Origin: Acidimicrobiales bacterium
GTDB taxonomy: Bacteria; Actinomycetota; Acidimicrobiia; Acidimicrobiales; Palsa-688
Assembly: GCA_036378675.1 (NCBI GenBank)
Contig: DASUWA010000031.1
Coordinates: 1 to 64,000 of the forward strand
Direction: 5' to 3'
DNA length: 64,000 bases
The translations under genes were made by a program, and so were the position numbers. Positions 9,212 to 15,904 of this stretch are shown piece by piece (position 1 is the stretch's first letter; each line of letters starts with the position of its first letter). The notes beneath the pieces are model-generated. The model had not been told where the DNA came from, did not search any database, and worked only from the letters and a program-made list of their open reading frames with translations.

Positions 9212-9241
9212 AAAGGGCCCCACCATAAGGTGGGGCCCTTT
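9212..9241 (-). terminator. Long perfect hairpin after pilA
   Basis: A 13-bp perfect stem (AAAGGGCCCCACC with its complement) closes a 4-base loop, starting 27 bases after the pilA stop. The stem ends in A/T pairs but there is no long T-run after it, so it may act as an intrinsic terminator or as a 3' stabiliser of abundant pilA mRNA. Being near symmetric, it would form on either strand. Confidence 0.75.
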
Positions 9242-9268
9242 GCTGTTACAACGGTTGGCTGTGATTGA

Positions 9269-9838
9269 TTAGAAGGCTTGCTCCCAGTTGCCAACTGACT
9301 GATGAGCAGTTGTGGTGCCTGGTCCGCCGCCCGGCGTAGCCGGGGTGGAGCATCCACCGGCGGCGTTCTTGCCGGTCTGGAAGTACTGGGTTCCGGCGGG
9401 AACGCTCGTCGCTGCGCCACCGGCTGGCGTGAAGGTGGCCGGCTGGTCAAGCGCGAAGATCGTATAGCAGTTGTTGTCCTTGCCGAGGCCGGTCAGGAAG
9501 ACGCCGTTGGTGTTGGCGTCGATGGCCACCAAAACGGTGTTCGGCTTGGGGGCCGCCGGCCAGGCGGTCTGCCAGTCGAGGTTCGACTCGATACCGGACA
9601 TGTCAGCCACCACCGCGTCGAATGCCTGGTTGTTCGTCCACTGGGTCTGCTCCGCGGTGAGAGCGTTACGCAGGTTGGACTGGGTCGCCCTGGCGTTGGC
9701 GCTGTTACGGGCCCCGAGGAACGTGGGGATAGCGATCGCCAACAGGATCGCGATGATCAGCACGACAACCATGAGTTCGATAAGGGTGAAGCCCTGCTCG
9801 TCGTCACGGCCGAGGCGCTGCTTGATGGATTCCAGCAT
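9269..9838 (-). CDS. pilA: Major type IV pilin
   Basis: 189-residue prepilin. The leader MLESIKQRLGRDDEQG is followed by FTLIELMVVVLIIAILLAIA, so cleavage after Gly16 leaves Phe1 with Glu5. The helix continues with FLGARNSANARATQSNLRNAL, then a short C-terminal globular domain with two Cys (NNCYT and GGCSTP) that may form the pilin disulfide loop. The ATG at 9836-9838 was chosen because the leader begins there, with AAAGG eight bases upstream; the frame extending further upstream runs through a riboswitch-like leader. A stand-alone, terminator-flanked position is usual for the most expressed pilin. Probably controlled by the c-di-GMP riboswitch at 9930-10005. Confidence 0.95.
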   Translation of the reverse strand: MLESIKQRLGRDDEQGFTLIELMVVVLIIAILLAIAIPTFLGARNSANARATQSNLRNALTAEQTQWTNNQAFDAVVADMSGIESNLDWQTAWPAAPKPNTVLVAIDANTNGVFLTGLGKDNNCYTIFALDQPATFTPAGGAATSVPAGTQYFQTGKNAAGGCSTPATPGGGPGTTTAHQSVGNWEQAF

Positions 9839-9929
9839 GTGTTTGCCTTTCGGGTTCGGTTCATGACAGCGAGCCTGCTTTTGAACCCCTGGCCCCTCCC
9901 CCCGGCAAAAACCCGGTTCAAGTGCTCCA
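9839..9929 (-). promoter_or_regulatory. Probable expression platform between riboswitch and pilA
   Basis: Between the aptamer and the start codon lie an inverted repeat TTGAACC (9921-9915) / GGTTCAA (9887-9881) and a segment GTTTTTGCC (9912-9904) whose TTTGCC can pair with GGCAAA at the ribosome site (9847-9842) or, alternatively, with GGCAAA of the aptamer (10002-9997). This suggests control at translation initiation, since no terminator with a T-tract is seen. The pairing scheme is inference. Confidence 0.45.
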
Positions 9930-10005
9930 GGCAGCCCGGCTGGCCCTCGTCCATGACGTCTGGCCCCGTGGCTTTGCGTCACCGCCTCTCGACGGCTTTG
10001 CCTTT
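9930..10005 (-). promoter_or_regulatory. Class I cyclic-di-GMP riboswitch (GEMM-I) in the pilA leader
   Basis: On the minus strand, about 92 nt before the pilA ATG, the sequence reads GGCAAAGCC (10002-9994), a CCGTC-GAGA-GGCGG stem with GNRA tetraloop, then the hallmark GACGCAAAGCC (9980-9970), a second hairpin, and a closing AGCCGGGCTGCC (9941-9930). Order, tetraloop and the GACGCAAAGCC core match the GEMM-I consensus; GGCA at the 5' end pairs with TGCC at the 3' end (P1). Members of this class commonly precede pilin and motility genes and bind c-di-GMP, a few bind cAMP-GMP. Whether it activates or represses pilA cannot be read with certainty. Confidence 0.9.
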
Positions 10006-10052
10006 TTCTCGAGCGCTGCTCGCACCCACAACATCGGCGCGTGAGGTATCAA

Positions 10053-10135
10053 CCTGAGAAGTTTCTGGGATCCGACCCTGAGAAATGTCTCAATCTGGGA
10101 TCCGACCCTGAGAAATCTCTCAATTTGGACTCGAC
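10053..10135. repeat. Three imperfect ~30-bp tandem repeats upstream of the pilA leader
   Basis: Units at 10053-10076 (short), 10077-10106 and 10107-10135 share CCTGAGAA...GGATCCGAC. The last two contain a TGAGA-N4-TCTCA inverted repeat. They lie between the NlpC/P60 gene and the riboswitch. They could be tandem operators for the pilA promoter, or the multiple terminal binding repeats of a decayed insertion sequence; no transposase remains nearby. The rest of the 314-bp gap (9839-10152) holds the riboswitch and platform. Confidence 0.75.
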
Positions 10136-10152
10136 CATCGCTGACTGCCGCC

Positions 10153-11679
10153 TTACCCCCCCGGCAGGGTCGTGGTACTGCTCACGTTAGAAGCGCTCGT
10201 CGGTACCGTAGTTGTACTAGTAGCCGGCGGCGTCGTGGTAGTTGAGCTTCCAGGACTGGATGAGGGAGTCGTAGTTGACGTCGTCGTGCTGGCGTTTGTG
10301 TTAGATCCGCCATTCCCGGTTCCGTCAACAACTATTGGCGTTGTCGAACCTGGCTGAGGCTGCCAACCAGGAGGGGGCTGCGTCTGGGACGGGACGTTGC
10401 CGGCGGTCGAAACTACTGCGGGAGCTGCCGGTTTTGACGGCGTGGGTGCCAGATGAACGGGCACAGGAACGTTTGCGTCGTGGACACGACCGAAACCAGC
10501 AAGGTCAGACCACCAGATGGAACTGACCCGTACGACATCGCCCGTGTGTGGTGCGTTGATCATCAAGCCGCTGCCGATGTAGATCCCGACGTGATGGATG
10601 TCGCTCTTGCCGAAGAAGACGAGATCTCCGGGAAGAAGCTGCGAAAGCGGAACCGGGACGGTCCAGTTGTCCTGGTCCGCCGCTACTCGGGGAATGTCCA
10701 CGCCCGCCTGGTGCCAGACGAACTGTGTTAACCCTGAACAGTCGAACGTGTCGGGACCTGTGGCGCCCCAGACATACTGCTTGCCGAGCTCGGAGAACAC
10801 CCAGGCGAGCGCGATCGGCGTCGTCGATACCGGCGGCGGCAGGGGTGACGCGGGGGTGAACTCGAGTCCAGCTGTGGAGAGCAGCTCTTGACCGGCCTGG
10901 CCGGCCAGGGCAGTCGTCTCAGCCATCAGCTGGGGACTTGACGCGGCTACCACCGCCGCCAGCTGGGTTTCCAGAGCCGCTTCAGCTGCTCTCTCGGCGG
11001 CCACTGCGACAGCAGCCTGCTGTGCAGCCTGATCGGCTTGCTGCTGCGCCGACTTGGCGACGGCCAATTCCGATTTCCGGATCGACGCGTCGTACTTTCT
11101 GGTCGAGAGGATGCCGCCAGGCGTCAACGCCGTGCTGGCGTAGTCAGAAGCGTAGGCGAGCTTGTCACCGGCCCCGGGGTTGACGCGGACGTATGTCGGA
11201 CCGCTCGTGTACATGAACAGGACTGCGTGCTTCAGCGCGCCGTCGAGGTCTGAGTATGCCCGGGCAGCCGCTTCGGCATGGGACTCGGCGTTAGCGGCTT
11301 CGGAGTCAGCTGCGGCTTCAACCGCGGCCGCCTGGGTGGCTGCTACGGCGTCGGCATCGAGCTGCTTCTGGGTGGCTGCGATCTGGGAGCGAAGCTGAGC
11401 GCTCAACGCGCTGTCGGAGCTCAAGCTCAGGGCCATGGCGTACAGGGACTGGATGGGCTGGCCATCCGTGATGTCAGGCGAGACAGTGGGAAGCGGTGGA
11501 ACCGAGTTCCCCGGCGGGGAGGGCGCCGGAGCTGGAGACGGTGGGGCTGCCGGCGAACTACCTGCGGCGCCCGCGGCTACACGAGGGAGGCCGACCAGGC
11601 AAATGATCGCCACGGTTGCACCACCCGCGCGCAGGCGACCGCCGCTCGCCTTCAACCGCATCGATCGAGATGATTTCAT
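10153..11679 (-). CDS. NlpC/P60 cell-wall endopeptidase with coiled coil and PST-rich tail
   Basis: 508-residue secreted peptidoglycan hydrolase. A basic N terminus and hydrophobic stretch (GGATVAIICLVGLPRVAAGA) form a signal peptide, followed by a Pro-rich linker, an Ala/Gln-rich coiled coil interrupted by a globular segment, then an NlpC/P60 domain with catalytic Cys in FDCSGLTQF and His in DIHHVGIYIG; NAPHTG carries the third polar residue. The C-terminal ~100 residues are Pro/Ser/Thr-rich and probably span the wall. The architecture resembles RipA-type gamma-D-Glu-mDAP hydrolases. The ATG at 11677-11679 precedes the signal peptide. Its place in the pilus locus suggests wall opening for the pilus, but it could serve cell separation. 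Confidence 0.87.
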   Translation of the reverse strand: MKSSRSMRLKASGGRLRAGGATVAIICLVGLPRVAAGAAGSSPAAPPSPAPAPSPPGNSVPPLPTVSPDITDGQPIQSLYAMALSLSSDSALSAQLRSQIAATQKQLDADAVAATQAAAVEAAADSEAANAESHAEAAARAYSDLDGALKHAVLFMYTSGPTYVRVNPGAGDKLAYASDYASTALTPGGILSTRKYDASIRKSELAVAKSAQQQADQAAQQAAVAVAAERAAEAALETQLAAVVAASSPQLMAETTALAGQAGQELLSTAGLEFTPASPLPPPVSTTPIALAWVFSELGKQYVWGATGPDTFDCSGLTQFVWHQAGVDIPRVAADQDNWTVPVPLSQLLPGDLVFFGKSDIHHVGIYIGSGLMINAPHTGDVVRVSSIWWSDLAGFGRVHDANVPVPVHLAPTPSKPAAPAVVSTAGNVPSQTQPPPGWQPQPGSTTPIVVDGTGNGGSNTNASTTTSTTTPSSSPGSSTTTTPPATSTTTVPTSASNVSSTTTLPGG

Positions 11680-11769
11680 ACGTGCCAAAACAGAAATCCC
11701 AGAAACCGCCCAACTGATCGTCAATTCATCGGCCAGCGGTCCCCTGTTCCTGAAGTCGCTACCAGCGAT

Positions 11770-13167
11770 TCATGCGGCCCGAACCGCCGTCACCAGCTTC
11801 GAGAGGGAGTCCTTGGCGTCCCCAAAGAGAAGCACGGTCTTCGGGTCGTAGAGAAGGGCGTTGTCGACCCCCGAGAACCCTGGTCGCATACTTCTCTTCA
11901 TGAACACGACATGCGCTGCCTCGTCGGCGTTCAGTATCGGCATTCCATATAGCGGGCTGCCTGGATCGTCGCGAGCGGCCGGGTTGACCACGTCGTTTGC
12001 GCCGACCACCAGCGCAACGTCCGTACCGGAGAACTTGGCGTTGGCCTCGTCGAGATCGTCGAGGTCTTCGTACGGGACGTTTGCCTCTGCAAGAAGTACG
12101 TTCATATGGCCTGGCATTCTTCCTGCCACCGGATGTATCGCGTACGAGACTTCGACCCCCCTGGTTTCGAGGGCCCTCGCGAGCTCTACGACCGTCTGCT
12201 GTGCCTGCGCGACAGCCAGTCCATATCCCGGCACGATGAGCACCCGTCTGGAGTAGGCCAAGAGGGTGGCGATGTCATCTGCGTCGGCTGACCGGACGCT
12301 TTGAGCCCCCTGTTCCCCTCCGAGCAACTCGGTTGACCCAGCGGTCGTCAAGCCACCGAGAAGGATGTTCGGCAGCGACCGCCCCATCGCGTCACTCATC
12401 ATCTTCGTTAGCAAAGCCCCAGAGGTGCCTACGAGGGTGCCCGCCACGACGAGGATCATGTTTCCCAAGGCGAAGCCATCCGCGGCCACCGCCAGTCCAG
12501 TCAGGGAGTTGAGCAGTGAGATTAGAACGGGTGTATCTGCACCTCCGACCGGAAGGCAGATGTCCACGCCCAAGGCCAGCGCAAACATCGCAAGAAGCAG
12601 AAGCCCTGCGACATGAGGATCGACTACCATCCAGATCCCCAGCGCAAGGAGCGCGACGAAGGGTGCCACATTCGCCTGGGGCTGCCCGGGAAACGTTATT
12701 GGGCGGCCGGTCAAGGTTCCCTGGAGCTTGGCAAACGCAATCAGGCTGCCGGATAACGACACGCACCCAATGACCAACCCGAACGTGATCTCGACCAGGT
12801 GCAAGTCACTCGGACTTGAAGACTGAGTCGAGAGAAAATGGACGACCGATACGAGCGCTGCCGCACCACCCCCAACTCCGTTGAAGATCGCCACAAGCTG
12901 GGGCATTGCGGTCATGTGGACCAGACGGGAGGCGGGAACGCCAATCAGCGTGCCGATCACCATGCCTATCGGAATGATGCCGTAGGGTCCGGCATGACTG
13001 TCGGCCAATGTGAGACCCACGGCGACGGTCATCCCGGCCACGCCGACCAAATTACCTAGCCGTGCCCTTCGAGGGGAACTGAGAGCCTTCAGCGCGACGA
13101 TGAAGCAGACCGCGGAGACGAGGTAACCCCCAACGAGACCGTTGTTGGCGAGAGTGGCGCCGATCAC
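11770..13167 (-). CDS. pntB: NAD(P) transhydrogenase beta subunit
   Basis: 465-residue membrane subunit of the proton-translocating transhydrogenase that transfers hydride between NAD(H) and NADP(H) using the proton gradient. The first ~270 residues contain multiple membrane segments; the C-terminal domain (dIII) has the NADP site: VPGYGLAVAQAQ, HPVAGRMPGHMNVLLAEA, and DVALVVGANDVVNPAA with GMPIL. Length matches the bacterial subunit (~460). Its start overlaps the pntA2 stop by four bases. The pnt operon is placed inside the pilus locus, between pilC and the NlpC/P60 gene. Confidence 0.96.
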   Translation of the reverse strand: MIGATLANNGLVGGYLVSAVCFIVALKALSSPRRARLGNLVGVAGMTVAVGLTLADSHAGPYGIIPIGMVIGTLIGVPASRLVHMTAMPQLVAIFNGVGGGAAALVSVVHFLSTQSSSPSDLHLVEITFGLVIGCVSLSGSLIAFAKLQGTLTGRPITFPGQPQANVAPFVALLALGIWMVVDPHVAGLLLLAMFALALGVDICLPVGGADTPVLISLLNSLTGLAVAADGFALGNMILVVAGTLVGTSGALLTKMMSDAMGRSLPNILLGGLTTAGSTELLGGEQGAQSVRSADADDIATLLAYSRRVLIVPGYGLAVAQAQQTVVELARALETRGVEVSYAIHPVAGRMPGHMNVLLAEANVPYEDLDDLDEANAKFSGTDVALVVGANDVVNPAARDDPGSPLYGMPILNADEAAHVVFMKRSMRPGFSGVDNALLYDPKTVLLFGDAKDSLSKLVTAVRAA

Positions 13168-13481
13168 TTCTCGCCCGATGTGCCCGGCTCGTGCTGTCGG
13201 TCACGACCTTTGAACATCTCAAGCATGCGGTCGGTGACGACCACCCCGCCGACTATGTTCAGCGTCGCAAGGATGACCGCCATTAGCGCGAGGAAGATCT
13301 GCAAACCACCGCGCGCCTCATTCGCGATAACCATCGTCCCCACGAGGATCACTCCGTGAATCGCGTTGCTGCCGGACATCAACGGAGTGTGCAGGATGCT
13401 CGGCACCTTTGATATCACTTCGTAACCGAGGAAGGCGGCGAGGACGAACACGACGAGAAGGTCGAGCCCGGTGTCGATCAT
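13164..13481 (-). CDS. pntA2: NAD(P) transhydrogenase alpha-2 (membrane) subunit
   Basis: 105-residue hydrophobic protein corresponding to the C-terminal membrane part of PntA, separate in many bacteria. It shows LLVVFVLAAFLGYEVISKVP, then TPLMSGSNAIHGVILVGT, a strongly conserved PntA2 stretch, and three to four membrane segments. It overlaps pntA1 and pntB by four bases each, fitting equimolar expression of the three-subunit complex. Confidence 0.95.
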   Translation of the reverse strand: MIDTGLDLLVVFVLAAFLGYEVISKVPSILHTPLMSGSNAIHGVILVGTMVIANEARGGLQIFLALMAVILATLNIVGGVVVTDRMLEMFKGRDRQHEPGTSGEK

Positions 13482-14635
13482 TCTGCAGTCCCTTCCATTG
13501 CCGCCCTGGTCGGCTCGTGCTGCACTCTTCCCGCTCCGGTCAGTCGCATTCCGACGAGAACCTCATCGTCGGATTCACTGACGATGTCACCGTCGCGAAT
13601 CAATAGAGCAAGGAAGTTCGACACGTTCCGCGAGTAGAGCGCACTTGATGAAGTTGCAACGTCCGATGCCAAGTTCCCCGCACCAATCACTAACACTCCG
13701 TTGTGTTCCACTTCCTCGCCGTCACGCGTCAGTTCGCAGTTACCACCTGATGCGGCGGCCATATCTACTATGACCGCTCCTTGGCGCATTCGCTCGACGG
13801 TCGCTCTGGTAATGAGCCGTGGTGCAGGCCTACCAGGGACTGCCGCGGTTGTTATCACTGCGTCCGACTCGGAGACCCTGATAGCCACTAGCTCTTGCTG
13901 TCGGGCCAGAAACTCCTGGCTCTGCTCAGCTGCGTACCCGCCAGTGCCTTGAGCGGCGTCGAGTTCTAACTGCACGAATCTGGCACCCAGGCTACGCACC
14001 TCTTCGGCGGCCTCGGGCCGGATGTCGTAACCGGACACTGACGCCCCGAGCCTTCGCGCAGTGGCGATGGCCTGCAGGCCTGCCACCCCCGCGCCCAGCA
14101 CGAGCACCTTCGCGGGCGGAACGGTGCCTGCAGCGGTCATTAGAATTGGAAACATCCGCCCAAGGCGCCTAGCCGCAAAAATCGCAGCCTCGTACCCCGC
14201 GGCGCTCGCCTGTGAGCTGAGGGCGTCGACCGACTGGGCGCGGCTGATCCTTGGTACGAGATCGAAGGAGAAGGTTGTTATGCCCCGATCCCGGAGCCGC
14301 CCGACGATTCTCAAGTGAGTGGCGGGCGGGAGGAAGCAAAGCAGCGTGGAGTGCTGCGGCAGGTTGGCCACCTCCGACTCACTCGGCGGCCTAACCTTCA
14401 CAAGCACACCAGCTGCCTTGTCCAGAGCTCCCGGGAGGGACGCGACAGCCGCGCCGGCAAGTTCGTATTCCGAGTCTGGGTGTCCGGCTGGATCTCCGGC
14501 CCCGCTCTCGACAACCACCTCGAGGCCCAGGTTGGCCAGCCGGGTCAAGTCCGCTGGTACGAGGGCAACCCTCCGTTCGCCAGGCTCGGTCTCCCTGAGT
14601 ACGACGAGTCTCGTCACCGCATCGAATCCTGCCAT
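13478..14635 (-). CDS. pntA1: NAD(P) transhydrogenase alpha-1 (NAD-binding) subunit
   Basis: 385-residue soluble dI domain binding NAD(H), related to alanine dehydrogenase. Recognised by RETEPGERRVALVPADLTRL at the N terminus, the Rossmann motif VLGAGVAGLQAIATARRLGA, YDIRPEAAEEV, and PGRPAPRLITRATVERMRQG. It stops at the dI boundary, the membrane helices being encoded by the next gene. First gene of pntA1-pntA2-pntB; 39 bp separate it from the pilC stop, so it might be co-transcribed with the upstream motor genes. Confidence 0.95.
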   Translation of the reverse strand: MAGFDAVTRLVVLRETEPGERRVALVPADLTRLANLGLEVVVESGAGDPAGHPDSEYELAGAAVASLPGALDKAAGVLVKVRPPSESEVANLPQHSTLLCFLPPATHLRIVGRLRDRGITTFSFDLVPRISRAQSVDALSSQASAAGYEAAIFAARRLGRMFPILMTAAGTVPPAKVLVLGAGVAGLQAIATARRLGASVSGYDIRPEAAEEVRSLGARFVQLELDAAQGTGGYAAEQSQEFLARQQELVAIRVSESDAVITTAAVPGRPAPRLITRATVERMRQGAVIVDMAAASGGNCELTRDGEEVEHNGVLVIGAGNLASDVATSSSALYSRNVSNFLALLIRDGDIVSESDDEVLVGMRLTGAGRVQHEPTRAAMEGTAE

Positions 14636-14674
14636 GCGGACCGCAATCAGCCGCGCATGCTCTGAAGTCAGCGG

Positions 14675-15904
14675 TTAACCGTTATTTCCGACGAGTTTGA
14701 TGATGTCGAACATGGGCAGGTAGAGAGACACGACCATCGCGCCGACAGCGCCACCCAGAACAACAATCAGGAGAGGCTCCAGAAGCGACGTGAGCGCCTC
14801 CACGGTCCGCGCTACCTCCTGCTCGTAGAAGGTCGCAATCTTTCGCAGAAGAGTGTCCAACGCGCCGGTCTCCTCTCCGACTGCCATCATCTGCGTAACC
14901 ATCGGAGGGAACACCGGATGCTCTTCCAGAGGCCGTGTCATCGCCTCGCCCTTTTTGGCTCCCTCTGCGATGGCGCGAACCCCATCGGCGACGACAACGT
15001 TCCCGACGGTATCGGCGGTGATCTCGAGAGACTCGAGCACCGGTACACCCGATGAAAGCAATGTCGCGAGTGTGCTGGAGAATCTCGTCATGGCAGTTTT
15101 TCGGACCAATCCGCCGAAGATCGGCACCCGGAGAAGCACGCGGTCGCGCGCCTGACGACCGGTAGCCGTGCGCACCCAACGACGATATGCATAAACAACT
15201 CCCGCGACTGTGAGGATGACGAAGGGGAAAGCATGCACGAAGATGTTCGAGATGCCGACAAGCATCCGGGTCGGGAGGGGAAGCGTTCCCTTGAGAGAGT
15301 CGTACATCTTTTTGAAGATCGGCACAATGAACAAGAGCATCGCAGTAAGGATGCAACAGACGAGAGCGAGGACCATCGCCGGGTAGGCCAACGCCGAACG
15401 AATCTTCCCACGAAGCTCGACCTGCTTCTCAATAGTGGTCGCCAATTCGTTCAGGGTGATGTCAAGGTTGCCGCCTGTTTCACCCGCGCGAACCATCGCA
15501 ACATACAGCCGGTTGAATTGTTTCGGGTGTCTGGACATCGCCTGCGAGAGGGAGGATCCGGACTGGATGTCCGCTCGGAGCGAATCGATTACGGTCGAGA
15601 AGTACTGGCTCTCGGTTTGCACCACCAGAATCGACAACGCCCGGAGCAAGGTCAAGCCCGAGTTGATCATGGTGGAAAACTGCCGGCTAAAGATTGCGAT
15701 GTCTTTTAGCTTTACCCGATTGGAAAACCCCGGGATCTGCAAGTCTTTCTTGACGCCGGCGCCCGCCTTCTTGTCGATCGCGATGGGCACGTAGCCCATC
15801 TGGCGGAGGCGGTTTGCTACAAGCGCAGTGTTATCGGCGTCGATCGTGCCTGAGAGGACCTTCCCGGACCTGTCCCGAACCTTGTATGCGTACGTTGTGG
15901 ACAT
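14675..15904 (-). CDS. pilC: Type IV pilus inner-membrane platform protein
   Basis: 409-residue GspF/PilC family protein. The N-terminal cytoplasmic part (MSTTYAYKVRDRSGKVLSGT) is followed by two T2SF repeats, the first with FSRQFSTMINSGLTLLRAL and the second with RFSSTLATLLSSGVPVLESL, and three transmembrane helices (around residues 170-195, 220-240 and 375-400). It couples the PilB/PilT motors to pilin assembly. Its start shares one base with the stop of the PilT-type gene, so motor and platform are translated together. Confidence 0.96.
   Translation of the reverse strand: MSTTYAYKVRDRSGKVLSGTIDADNTALVANRLRQMGYVPIAIDKKAGAGVKKDLQIPGFSNRVKLKDIAIFSRQFSTMINSGLTLLRALSILVVQTESQYFSTVIDSLRADIQSGSSLSQAMSRHPKQFNRLYVAMVRAGETGGNLDITLNELATTIEKQVELRGKIRSALAYPAMVLALVCCILTAMLLFIVPIFKKMYDSLKGTLPLPTRMLVGISNIFVHAFPFVILTVAGVVYAYRRWVRTATGRQARDRVLLRVPIFGGLVRKTAMTRFSSTLATLLSSGVPVLESLEITADTVGNVVVADGVRAIAEGAKKGEAMTRPLEEHPVFPPMVTQMMAVGEETGALDTLLRKIATFYEQEVARTVEALTSLLEPLLIVVLGGAVGAMVVSLYLPMFDIIKLVGNNG

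Noticed and set aside
9839-9982. Longer pilA start adding 48 residues
   Set aside because: The extra codons lie in the riboswitch leader, and the class III leader begins at the ATG at 9836-9838.
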